From the NCBI GenBank assembly GCA_947172415.1, contig OX359189.1:8322501-8386500 (forward strand): DNA of 64,000 nucleotides, read 5' to 3'. The notes below the pieces were generated by a model. That model did not search any database. It worked only from the letters and a program-made list of their open reading frames with translations, and had not been told where the DNA came from. The position numbers were made by a program, and so were the translations under genes. The stretch comes from Chondrosia reniformis (taxonomy: Eukaryota; Porifera; Demospongiae; Chondrillida; Chondrillidae). Positions 45,101 through 57,600 of the stretch are shown here, piece after piece; the stretch's first letter is position 1; each line of letters opens with the position of its first letter.

Positions 45101-46511
45101 ACTTAATGAGCTTATCAGTAGCATTTGTCATAATTATTTAGCTAATGAAGGTCCATGGAACGAAACGTCTTATTAAATTACTGTGACAAGTGCTATATAC
45201 TGATAAGCTCATTAAGTTAACAAGTATGATAAAATATGTACCTTATTAATCATACATAAGCAGTAAATATACATTCTAGGTACCTATTGTACTTCTTTGT
45301 ATCACCAGAGCTTGCAATTGGTTGCTACTGTAAATACCATCTTTCAGTTGACCTGTAATGTATATAGTATAAACATTGTTAGGTATCAAATGGGAAAGAG
45401 TGCAGTTTTGATGGATCCCAAAAAACGATGAACATTTTGAAGCGAATCTACAGTAAGTGATGTTATAAGTAATTTCATCTTTAGAATAGCAAAGAAACTG
45501 TTGTGTCCAAAAGATACTGTAGGATCTACATCTTGGCTGGACCTCTGCAACACTGGGCCTTCTGGGATATCCTACGTACGTACGTATATATGTGCCAATT
45601 AAAACAATAAAATTATGATAAGTCATCTATGCAGATATGCAAAAGTCTCTAATATACATATATAGCAGGTGTGCCGTAAATTTTGTGTATATGTGTGCGT
45701 GTGTGCATGTTTTAATCAATGACATATATATATATAGTCAAAGTGTAATATTCCTTTACGTGGTTGCCTTACGTATATAATCAACTGCTACTTCATTACT
45801 GAGGTGGGCCATTTCGCTGTCATGGAAATAACATCTGTATTTTACTGAATCATTATATGCTGTTACCAGTACAGCTGTTGTCCAGTTTTGAAATGTTACA
45901 GTTTCAGAACTTTTTGGATGTGGATGAATGTCCATTCCATTTCTCTGCCATAATATAGTAGGTAGATGACCACACTCCTGAAGGTTGGGATAAGTACATT
46001 GAAGAGAGACCGCTTGTCCAAGGCAGACTGGACCTTCTATTGAAGAATTTATTCTAGGAGACCTTGAACAAGGCTCACCTAAATTAAGAGATCTATAAGT
46101 ATATATATTATACATGTGAAGTATATAAAATGGTTATATATTTATCCCCCTCGAACTCCTCATGAATAATTGAAGTGATAGTCAATTAATATATTAAACT
46201 ACATATACAAAATAATCAATTCTCAAACCAAACATGCTCAAACATCATGAAGATGAAAAACAAAAAAGAAACAATTGCTGGGAATCTGTTGAGTTACATT
46301 TAATATTGCCACAGCAATGCATGCATATATATATACATTCATGTTTGTATATATACATAACTACTATAATCTAATAATGGTGATTCATCAGGAAAAAGAG
46401 CTGACAATCAAAGACCCATGGCCAGTTCATTTCCATTTTCATGCAAGGCTTACCAAATATATAAGTTGTACAGAAGCCAATACATACTAGAACGATCAAG
46501 TGTGTAGTCAT
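42131..46511 (-). CDS. Receptor D: signal peptide, Ig-FN3-Ig-FN3, transmembrane, NPxY tail (519 aa)
   Basis: Exons: signal peptide 46511-46454 (MTTHLIVLVCIGFCTTYIF), Ig1 46078-45773 (VCLGQAVSLQC, ILWQRNG, YRCYFHD), FN3 45571-45284, Ig2 45016-44681 (VCYDRQVHLTC, VVWMKDGERI, YSCAVVYADG), FN3 43315-43031 (ECFENCTYTFEVTW), transmembrane 42717-42574 (AIAVGMLVVILIISWILL), tail 42273-42131. All introns are phase 1; the total is 1560 bases including the stop. The tail holds NPSYIPME and the end KTYANL: an NPxY motif overlapping YxxM, and a YxN/YxxL motif. In other animals these bind PTB domains, PI3-kinase and Grb2-type SH2 domains; here that is inference. Complete and undamaged, unlike its copy F. 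Probably a signalling surface receptor. Confidence 0.85.
43490..44560 (+). pseudogene. Penelope-like reverse transcriptase relic in a D intron
   Basis: Plus-strand broken frames read WMPKLHKNP, later SFDFS and VGIPTDCVP, then YEYELMKDY, in the order expected of a Penelope-like reverse transcriptase (W-x-P-K-L-H-K; F-D-F-S; G-I-P-M-G). Many stops. A shorter remainder sits at the same place in F (55925-56255), so the insertion predates the D/F duplication. Confidence 0.65.
44579..44631 (-). pseudogene. Stump of a C-type second FN3 exon inside gene D
   Basis: The minus strand has the acceptor and first codons of the C-type FN3 exon (CTGGTATTCCTTCAGAGTCT) and then breaks into transposon sequence. 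A copy lies in F at 56262-56310. It implies that D-type genes once had the C-type exon. Confidence 0.6.
45094..45224. mobile_element. Small foldback element with mutated hammerhead core
   Basis: About 131 bp. Terminal inverted repeats CTTGTTAACTTAATGAGCTT and its inverse (about 27 bp). The centre on the plus strand has CUAAUGA ... GAAACGUC; the invariant G of CUGA is A here. The copy in F (56806-56936) keeps CUGAUGA. Confidence 0.7.
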
Positions 46512-47523
46512 TCTTAGTCTTCTTCCAAAAGTATATACATGTAACCTGGTGCATCCTACGTACACAATATTGTGAGTATATATAATACACGTACGTAGAT
46601 CAAAAATGAAACTAAAATTATTACATTATAATACATCAATGTCTACATTCAACAATTTAACTCACCAAAATGCAAAGAACAATGTTGTTATATACCTAAA
46701 TAAGTAAACAGCTAGCAGTATGTAGATTGATAATATTAAAGCATGCACTGATCAGCCTCATGCACTGCCCAAAACGGAAACATATTGTAATTAACATTGT
46801 TCAGTAATATCGCTCCATAAGATTATAGCTAGAGATGGCCATGAAAAAATATATGACTACCCTATACAATGTATATTCAACTGGTTAGACCCTGCGCTGG
46901 CCTTAATGAATTTGAATGGATTTTATTTTAAGCTCACAGCTCACAAACATAAAGGCCTATAAGATAATACTCAAGAAAAACTAACAAGTAATATGGAACA
47001 TTTTTACTTTTTATGTGTATCCTTAATCATTTGACTGTAATTCACACATTCTATTGACATATTCAAGATTTTTTCATTTTCAATAACATGAATAGGTAAT
47101 GAAAAGGTAAAAAGCCATATACTGAATAATTATATTCAAGAGGCCGGATTAGAGACATGTGGTAATATATATTTAGGTGTTTTTGATGTATATATGTATA
47201 CCCTATGTATGGAATTTTATGCTATTAAATTTAAGGAAATGGAACATGACCTACAAAACCTAGTTATAGTCATATATTTGTATTTTTATGAGTGCATAAT
47301 TATGTAAAATGGTACAAGAGAAATATAAGAAAGCAAAAATGTATGTACATATAGTCTATAAAGAAATTTTCAACAGAAAAACATGCGTACAAAATAAAAA
47401 AGTTAAGATGTAAATCTATATATATGTATATATGTACAGTTTATATATAAAGTTTTCAACAGAATGTAATACGTATAAAACATAGCTGTCATTGTAACAG
47501 AATGATTTTCTTTTTTTGGGTAT
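46512..47523. other. Intergenic between G2 and D
   Basis: No coding signal. Almost identical to 58208-59233, so it belongs to the duplicated unit. It should hold the promoter of D and the 3' end of G2. Confidence 0.55.
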
Positions 47524-50500
47524 TCAGATTTTTCGTTTACAGAAACATCTTGACTGTGGACAATAATATGCCCATAGAATGCATATGGCTATGATCGTTA
47601 TTATTATTATTATAAAAATAGATATTCCAATTCCAAGTAAAATTCCAATTGCATTGCTAGAACCGGAATCATCTGCAGCTGCATTGTAATAAACAGTAAA
47701 TTCTGAATTTAACATTACACAATCTTGTAGAATTAGATATCAATAGTATATACTTATGAAATTGTATATCAGCCTACCTGATACTTTTATATCACTTAGA
47801 TGGACAGTGTCACTCTGAATAAGCAAGTCCTCTTTACAAAAGGTTGTGAGAGCTACATCATAAGTACCACTACCAAGGTATCTGATAGTGTAAGAAGTCT
47901 CAGCTGTGTTTTTTATTGTTGATGTTGGTTTATCTTTTATTTGCCATCTGATCTCAAATATAATTGTACAATTGATTGTGCAATTATTAAAGTGAACCCA
48001 TGAAAGTTGTATTGTACCAGGAGATGTTTCATGAACAATATCAACTGGTTGGAAGATATCTGCATTTAAGAAAAATAGTATGTAAACATATGTACAAACA
48101 TACATAAAAATTAGAATTTTTTCAATTATACATAGTACGTACACTGTATAGTAAAGAATTATATTTCTATCATATCTTTACACAGTTCAGTGCAATTAAC
48201 TCGCTTTTTCCGGTGTATAAGAATTACGTACATATATATACAGTACATATGTACATCAGTTATACACTACATTTTTGATCAACATCTTTATTGAATGTAC
48301 TCTTAGACATATGAATGCTTATACCAGTGTATTTTACATAAAATAAAACAATATATTCAATAAAGCTCATACATGTGTTTAAAACCTGCTTGTATGTGTG
48401 TGTATATAATCTACATTCTATCCTGTAGTATATTGTAGTTTGTACTATATTAGACTAAAATACCAAGGTGTACGTATATACCTCTTGCTTTGACTATTGC
48501 AGGATTACTTTCTTCTATGATATTCACATGTTTGTTATCAGTGGTGTTGCTGTTATAACTTGCAGTACATATCAGAGAAGTATTGTAACCTGTGAAGTCA
48601 TCTCTGGTGACTGGAATGTTGAATGATACACTGTTACTGTCAATATTACTAATTGTGCCCAATAGTGTATGGTCACTATTGTAAATGCTGATATTCTGAA
48701 GATTCCTCTTACTAATTTGATTCTTACATGAAACTGAAAGATGAGAATCAAAGCATACTAAATATCTTGATGCATCACTTTCCAGTGTACCTATAAAAGT
48801 AAAGATGTATTATCAAGATATTGTAAGTACAAATAATCTCTAACACCATTTTTCAATAAGCTACATACATACATCAATACTTTAGAGTAAAGGCCTAATT
48901 TCTGTTGTTATTGATTAGGTTATAATCTACAGAGATGTTTATAGTATAATAATTAAGCAGGCATCTGGGCCTCATAAAACTATATATACATTATGAAGGT
49001 TTATTTCATATATAGGCCTGCTATAATTGAATTTACATACCTGTATGCATGAATAATTGAAGTGATAATCAAACCACAATCAGTCAAACATCACAAAGAG
49101 GGGAAAACACGAGAGAAGCAATTGCTGGAAATCAAACCCAGGACAGCTGGTTATGACCACCAGTGCTCTGCCACTGAGCTACAATTGCCACAACAATGCC
49201 TTCCTCATGTGCTTTGTCTCTTATACTAACTACAAGCTAATAATTAGTTGTAATTGATTCACTAATTATAGTGGTGATTCACTAGCATGTAGTACTCAGC
49301 ACTTAGCCTAAGGATTGATGAATCAGCTATATATGGGAGTACCTTAATACAGGTTTCCATGTATGAATACTACTGAATATTATATAGCATGAGCTGTAAG
49401 GTGCATAATATAAATGAAAATGCACAGTCCTTAGAAACTCACCTAATCCACTAATAGATATTGTAACATTCTCACTGGTAACATCCACATTCTCTGTCTG
49501 ATAAGCAGCAAGTATTAAACTATAGTCAGAACTTTGAAACTGTTCAGGAATATGATAGGACTTCATCGATATATTTGTAGTGGAAATCAAAGTTCCATCA
49601 CTATACAGAGTTACATTGAATAGAAAAGGATCTTCTATGTAACAGTCACTGATCAATAAGTGATCCCACAAAAGAATTAGTTGGTTCAATCTATGATAAA
49701 CTCTAACGTTAGTTGGAGTAGGGACCACTAGAAGGCATAAGAGTAAAATATATGTAAATTAGCAGCTACAAATAAAATTGAATGACACATCATCAATTAC
49801 AATGTAAATTCAGCACTCTGGGGCAAGGAAATTAACTCTAATGACGTCTTTGTAATTATTAAATTAGGTTATCGACATCATTAAATTTTCTTTTCAATTT
49901 GTGAATTTGTATTTAATTTAATAAAAATCAATTCTAGAATATTAAAATATGTACAGTTGATATTGGACTTACTATATGTACTTAAAAAGGAAGAGAGGAA
50001 AGCAATTGGAATTTTAACCTTGATCTAATTAGAAATATTTCAGGTTATACCTATCGGGTGACATCAGTGCATGTGTGTATGATTTTGGTGATCTACTTAC
50101 TAATGACACTGAAAGTATAGGCATTGCTGGTATTCTGCTGTGATGAAACTTTGTTGAATAAGTAACAGGCAAAAGAAACATTTTCAGCTCCAAATAGATT
50201 CTTAGTTATGTTGATTTGCAAATTAGTAAGAGTCTCATTGATATAATAGTTTAAAATATTTATGCCATCAGGATGTAAATCAGCTCCATTCATTTTCCAA
50301 AATATTGCAGGAAGATAATCACTTCCCTCAAGCTGAGGATGACTACAAGAGAGGTTGTATACTTCTCCAAAGCACACTGGAGTAGAAGGACCTTGGAGGG
50401 TTATCATCCCTATATATTATATTAAAATGAATTTACTAAATATTACATAATTAACTACATAAACTGGTTCAAGCCATACATATATACATACATGCAGGTG

Positions 50501-53500
50501 CTGCATAGCTACCTACACACAAACATGACTAACCTTCTCCAAAAGGTATAAAGAGAAAAAGGTACAATATTGATAAACTGCTAAAAGTTGAATATGGCAA
50601 GGAAAAGCTAGCTATAGCTGCCTGCAGAAAATAGTTTGAGATATACCGTAATACTCAAATTCAATGTTCTGGAGTATAATAATAGCCAAATATCATGCAT
50701 TGTTTGCACACAGTACACCCATGCATGCTGTACATCACCTGTATGTGAGACCTTTTTAACTGAATCACATTTTGGGATTCACTAGGATTGTACAAATGCT
50801 GTACAAATAAAAGATTTCAAAAGTGCATGCAATATCATCATCATCATTTCTGTTATATGTAAGTACAAAGGTAACTCTTTTTGTCAAGGCTAATCTACCA
50901 AGAGTACCTCATTAGTGTCATAAATAAATGAGAAATGAGTTCAAAATATGCTTAATGTAATTAAAATTAGTTTTCAAATTGTATGGTTTTAAGAAACATG
51001 TATTTCCTGGTTTTCACAGAGACATATGTATATATCTAAATACATATACTATATTTATGACACTAATAAGGTACTTTTGGCAAAAAGTTAGGAGCAGTTG
51101 AATAGGTGCAGTTAATGGCGGCAAGCATGTTTCTGGGAGCGAGTAGACCACTTGTGCAAACCTTTGATATAGGCCGAGTTAATCCTGTAACCACTTGCTA
51201 TATAGAAATGAAAAAAGGGACAACTTAATTATATATACATTTATATATACATTTCATTGCAATTGGATATATGTATGTATACTTACATCCATTTTTGAAT
51301 AGATTTTTATGCATGGAATCTGATCATTGATGAACTTCTGAGTCTGAGGATATTATACGTATAGTTAATTACATTATTCATGTACATATGTATTGTTGCA
51401 GCTTGATATAGGATCCATATATACATGTAGGTAGGTAATATAGTCTTTAAAAAGGGAGTTTGATATATATGTACATATATATACTATACTATATAACTTA
51501 TGTACACATATAGATGTATATATATATGTTAATCTAACCGTGAAGCCGTCAGTTGTGGATCTCCAGATAGTTGGACAGGAATTCTTAGCATGACACGTCT
51601 CTTCTTCTTCTGTTTGGTTGTCTATTAGATAGGTATCACTATTTTTTCTCTTTTTAATTATTTTTCCAAAAATGATAACACCAACAAGTATTATTATTAT
51701 AGTAATAAATAACCCAGCCACCACTGCAGGAATGATTACAGCAGCAGCAGGTATAATTCCTGTAAGACATTAAAATACATAAAATCATACAGACTTGTTC
51801 TTGTGGTTATAGATGTAATTACATTTCACTAGACTCCTCTATGTATCAAAAATCAATTTGTATTAACACATACCATTTGAAGTAGTATCTGTGATGTTCA
51901 CAGTTAAGTCTCCTTTATAACTTCCACAATAAGCTCTAACTCCAATCTCATAAGATGTACCAGGAGTAAGACCTTCAATAGTGTAGGATGTTTCAGTAGT
52001 GGTTGTATTCCTCAAACTAGATCCATCTCCACTCTGTTGCCATGTTACCTCATACATGAAGGTACAGTTCTCAAAACACTCATCGCTGTGGGACCACATC
52101 AGGGAGATACTTGTATCAGAAGGGACGGATATGAGATTGGTTGGAGGAAGGGGAGACTCTGAAGGAATATTAGCTGTGAGAGTATAGTATACCAGCTAAT
52201 ATCGTCGTATATACAGATAATAGGTCACAGAAGAGATTGACAACTTATATGCAAATGTTTTATACTAACCTCTAACTCTCACAGTCACAGGTTCACTCTC
52301 CTCCATACTACCATCAGCATACACAACAGCACAAGAGTAGTTAGCCTCTCCATTGAGGAAGACACTCTTTCTTGTTGTCACACTCACAACTGTCTCAGTA
52401 TTATTCTGGGATACAACCATATGGTATGAATCAGGTAGATCAATCCTCTCTCCATCCTTCATCCACACTACAGGACTGGTCTGACTGAAGATGGGTCCAC
52501 TTGATGTAGTATCAGTTATATCATGATGGTGACAAGTGAGTTGAACTTGTCTGTCATAACAAACGGTACTTGCAGAGATTGACAGGTAAGCACACTCTAA
52601 AGGAATATATATATATGCATGTTGCATCACACATTAATTCTTTCCTCCTAAAATTATTATACTATTATGTACACATCCATACCAGAACCTCTGATTCAAA
52701 ATCACTATACAAACTGTATATGACTAATATCAGTATATTTCAACTACTTGATTTTTTAAATGCTACTTAATATTCATCCAGGCATTGTGTCTCAAAATAT
52801 TGTTATGTAAGGGTCAATTTTGGTCTGCAAATCAAAGTTCATTAATATTAGCATTCTAACTATATGTGGATGAATATTTGAAAGCAGCTAAACTGTTATA
52901 CTTAATGATGATTAATACTTAAAACCTTGCAAGAATATGGTCTATATGTATGCATACTGATTGCTCACTGGTAGTACTTATTTCTTTTTCCAGAGCTTGA
53001 CTAGCACGTCCAGGCTCAACTTTCAGTTCAGCTATGACACTAATTATGTACTCACTTCCAGGTTTTAGATCCCATAGAGTGGTGTTATATCTATAGCTGC
53101 TGGTCTGTTTGCCAGGATAAAATAATTTAGATGTGCAATCATCTAATAACATTGACGTAAAGTTACAAATGCTAATGTTATAAAAAATTTCAAAAGAACA
53201 ATTTGAAGGAAATTTCTGTGTCCAACTGATACTACCTGATCTACATCTTGGTTGGAAACCTGCATCTCTGGGAGTACTTGGATGTCCTATACATATATGA
53301 AGAATAGATACTTTCATTACATTATTATTTATTAGATCTTAAGTGTGTATTTTACAGGCAGCAATTGAATATATACAGTACCTTGATCACTGGAGCCATA
53401 TATATAAGACATGATTCCAAGTGTATGTAACTCACGTATATAATTAACTGCCACTTCATTACTAAAGTGGGTATCACTTCCATCATGGAAATAGCATCTA

Positions 53501-54107
53501 TACTCCAAAGGCTCCAAGCTGTTATATGTTGTTTCAAGTGTGGCTGTTGTTGAGTTGTGGAAAGTTACAATCTCTGGGCTCCCACTATGTGGATGTATGT
53601 CTTCTCCATTTCTCTGCCACAGTATAGTGGGTAGATAGCCACACTCTTGAAGGTTGGGATAGGTGCATTGGAGAAAGTATTCTTGTCCAACACAAATTGG
53701 ATCACTGATCGATGTCATGTTGGGAGAGGCTAAGCACGAGTCTGTAGAACAAACAAAAATGGACAATCAAATGAATTTCCTGTTGCTTTAGCTTTAGCAA
53801 TATTCACAGTCTGTTAGACTATTTAAAATTCTGCATCATAAAACATAGTCTCACGTTACCAGAACGAGCCGCTTCACTTTTTGCTCCTAGGAATTTAAGT
53901 ACGCGAGACTATATAGGTTAGTAGTAGAAGTTAGCCGTTCATGATCAGCTATATAGCTATGCAGTTTGTAGAACAAGGCCAATAACCGAATGGTCTATCA
54001 TACAAACACACTTCAGTAGGAAGCAAATTAAATCAATTCTCTTCCTCACCAGCTGTGGCCGTGGTACAGCAGCAAATGATTAAGAATGCTACGTTTGTAA
54101 GACGCAT
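47524..54107 (-). CDS. Long receptor E-G2: two receptor modules joined by a bridge exon (1036 aa)
   Basis: Exons: signal peptide 54107-54050 (MRLTNVAFLIICCCTTATA), Ig 53741-53436, FN3 53286-52969, Ig 52596-52270, FN3 52173-51874, transmembrane 51759-51539 (AVVAGLFITIIIILVGVIIF then GKIIKKRK; phase 1 to 0), tails 51343-51287, 51197-51162, 50798-50739, bridge 50621-50534 (LSILYLFLFIPFGE; phase 0 to 1), Ig 50409-50101, FN3 49727-49443, Ig 48790-48482, FN3 48059-47778, transmembrane and stop 47678-47524. The total is 3111 bases and in frame. Here the bridge has no ATG, which argues against a separate G2 start. Without bridge splicing a stop follows at 50529 (591 residues). The predicted topology puts both Ig/FN3 modules outside, with the bridge as second membrane pass. 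The tail contains YSKM, as in C. Confidence 0.75.
49121..49190 (-). repeat. tRNA-derived SINE relic
   Basis: The minus strand reads TAGCTCAGTGGCAGAGCA (A-box region) and GGGTTTGATTTCC (B-box like). The anticodon arm can be drawn, but position 33 is not T and the acceptor stem is poor. A copy lies at 60797-60863; none in G1. Confidence 0.55.
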
Positions 54108-54607
54108 TTTACAAGCGAACGGACCAAAGATTAAATATCAAGGGAGATTTAATGAAATACCTTCTGCTAGGGAGGCAATTGAAAGATAAACATTTATTTA
54201 GCAATGTCTATGAATTTCATGAATTATTCACCCGAATTGCCTTGTCAGGAATTATGGCTCGATCACATTGAGACATCAGCAGAGTACTCATTTTGATATA
54301 TATAGTAATTAAATATGCATGTGCATTATTGTACTCGATCGAGCCAACTTAATGGTAGTATATTATAATACCTCAGTAATTTTGCATGCAAGTTTTAATT
54401 ACCAAGTATGCAATCGGAGAAATATAGAATTTGAAGTCCATTTCCATGCATATAGATGACCTAAGCATATAGAATATTAATTTTGTGAATATACCTCAAT
54501 GGGATGGTTCATGTGGAGATTTATATATATATTTAAATCTTTGACTTTGAATGATTAATAGTTAATAATGACACAATTAATAGTAGACTGCAGTAATAAT
54601 CTGGCCA

Positions 54608-57600
54608 TCACAAGTTTGCATAAGTTTTATTGTCTTTCTGGCTGAGAGTAAATTCCATTGGTATATATGATGGATTAGCTGTCAAATCTTCATTTGTGCT
54701 TTGATCTTTATCAATGTTGGACCTTTCTTTTGACATCTCTTTTTTTGGCCCTAAGTACATGAAGAAATATACCCTTCAATATGCTACAGGAACAGGAAAT
54801 ATATTCCCTATATATTTGCATGATACGAATATTATTATGTCATATAATTATGTAAATGTGGCTGTTATTTCCTTTTTGTATAAAGTTACTGTATATCTAT
54901 TGTCCTTAATGATACAGTTTTTTGAAACATGCAGAATGCTTTCAAGGCAGATTTGCAAAACTACTTTATAAATTAATTTAATTAAATGTACCTATCTATA
55001 CGTATAAAATCTACCATTAATAATCAATATATAGAGCATTCTAAATTAACATTGAATTTAATGGATTGAATAATATATTAATTTCAGAATGACAACTAGC
55101 CTTGTTTTGCTTGGCTATGTTTGTACTTAGCAGATAACTCTTTCAGACACACAGCCATAAGCAAGATCCAACTTATTACCAAAACTGCAACCAGTATTCC
55201 AACAGCGACCACCCACACACCTTGTGAATCATTATAATCCATTATGTACCCTATGAATATATATGCATAAATAGAGATCTTCAGCAAAATCAGCCAATTG
55301 CAAGTTACTTGTAACAAGTAACTGTAAATATAACAGAGTAACAGTAACTGTATTTTACATCTTTTCTTGGGATCCATACATATTTCATCATAATAATCTT
55401 TATACATAGACTTTGCACTACATGCATAATACATATAATGTGTAATTTTGTTTGGTTTGAAATCTAAGTAACACAGTGCTACTTTCAAGTTCCCTTATTC
55501 TACAAAGAGATTTAACTCCAGCCTCATAGGATGAACCTGGAGTAAGGCCTTTGATGATATACGAGGTTTTATTAGTGGAGTCACTCTTCCATGTTACATC
55601 TCCTTCCTGTTTCCAGGTTACCTCAAATGTGTAGGTACAATTCTCAAAGCATTCCTCTCTATTGGACCAGTCTACAGTGACACTTCTATCACATTCTTTT
55701 AAGCTCAGAGAAGTAGGAGGCAGAATGTAGTCATCTGTGCGCATACAGTATGTATTTGAAGTCATGTACATACGTATAGTACATATATATGTATTTGTAT
55801 ATGTGTATGTACTGTAATTAGTGAATTGGAAAATGCTGTGTACATATACCTACGTACGTACTTATTAAGAAATTAGTGATAGGATCTCTAAGCTTTCTAA
55901 ATTGTATATCAATTTAATTGTAATTCAGTAACCAAGAAGACCCTTAGCAGACCTACGTACATACATGATAGCATGTTATATCTATTGATAACCTTTTTCT
56001 GTTTGCCTAACATATGAATATGAGCTTATGAAAGACTAATACTTAATTGCATAACTTTGAATTGTTAAATTAGTGACACCTACCCTAAAGAACTTATTCT
56101 TAACAACAAATTCTAACTCTAAAAATCCTTTTTAGACTTAGTTATAACAATCAATTTATTACAAAAGTTTATGATAAACGAGTTTGAAGACTTTAATTTT
56201 GAATTTCCCCATTGATATTGTAATATATTTACAACTAATTAGGTGTACTATATATAGGGAGAGATGCGAGTGAGATTGGAGGAAGGTTATAGACTCTGAA
56301 GGAATACCAACTATATATATATAGGCTATATACGTATGTATGGATCATTATACTATAATGAAAGTAATACATATATACGTATAATACTAACCTCTAACTC
56401 TCACAGTCACAGGTTCACTCTCCTCCATACTACCATCAGCATACACAACAGCACATGAGTAGTTAGCCTCTCCATTGAGGAAGACACTCTTTCTTGTTGT
56501 CACATTCACAACTGTCTCAGTATTACTCTGCCATACAACCATATGGTATGTATCAGGTAGATCAATCCTCTCTCCATCTTTCATCCACACTACAGGACTG
56601 GTCTGATTGAAGATGGGTCCACTTGATGTAATATCAGTTATATCATGATGGTGACAGGTGAGTTGGACTTGTCTGTCATAACAGACTTGCAATTGATCAG
56701 TAGAGATTGACAACTTGGTACATTCTAACACATGCACGCAGTGTCATGAATAAACAGTATGATAAAATATTGTATAGGTTCATTGGTATGTACGTAGGAT
56801 TAATTCTTGTTAACTTAATGAGCTTATCAGTAGCATTTGTCATAATTATTTAGCTGATGAAGGTCCATGGAACGAAACGTCTTATTAAATAACTGTGACA
56901 AGTGCTATATACTGATAAGCTCATTAAGTTAACAAGTATGATAAAATATGTACCTTATTAATCATACATAAGCAGTAAATATACATTCTAGGTACCTAAT
57001 GTACTTCTTTTTATGACCAGAGCTTGGTTGCTACTGTAAATACCATCTTTCAGTTGACCTGTAATGTATATAGTATAAACACTGTTAGGTATCAAATGGG
57101 AAAGAGTGCAGTTTTGATGGATCCTAAGAAAAGATGAACATTCTGAAGCGAATCTATAGTAAGTGATGTTATAAGTAATTTCATCTTTAGAATAGCAAAG
57201 AAACTGTTGTGTCCAAAAGATACTGTAGGATCTACATCTTGGCTGGACCCCTTCAACACTAGGCCTTCTGGGATATCCTACGTACGTATGTATATATGTG
57301 CCAATTAAAACAATAAAATTATGATAAGTCATCTATGCAGATATGTAAAAGTCTCCTATATACATATATAGCAGTATATATATGTGTGCATGTGTGCATG
57401 TTTTAATCAATGACATATATATAGTCAAAGTGTAAGATTCCTTTACGTGGTTGCCTTACGTATATAATCAACTGCTACTTCATTACTGAGGTGGGCCATT
57501 TCGCCGTCATGGAAATAACATCTGTATTTTACTGAATCATTATATGTTGTCACCAGTACAGCTGTTGTCCAGTTATGAAATGTTACAGTTTCAGAACTTT

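Noticed and set aside
46371-46565. The 64-codon frame as a separate small gene
   Set aside because: Only its middle (46511-46454) is coding, as the signal-peptide exon of D; the rest reads into the intron past the GTAAGC donor.
49121-49190. A functional tRNA gene
   Set aside because: Box A and B are recognisable but the anticodon loop lacks T33 and the acceptor stem does not pair well; the G3 copy is more mutated. A SINE relic fits better.
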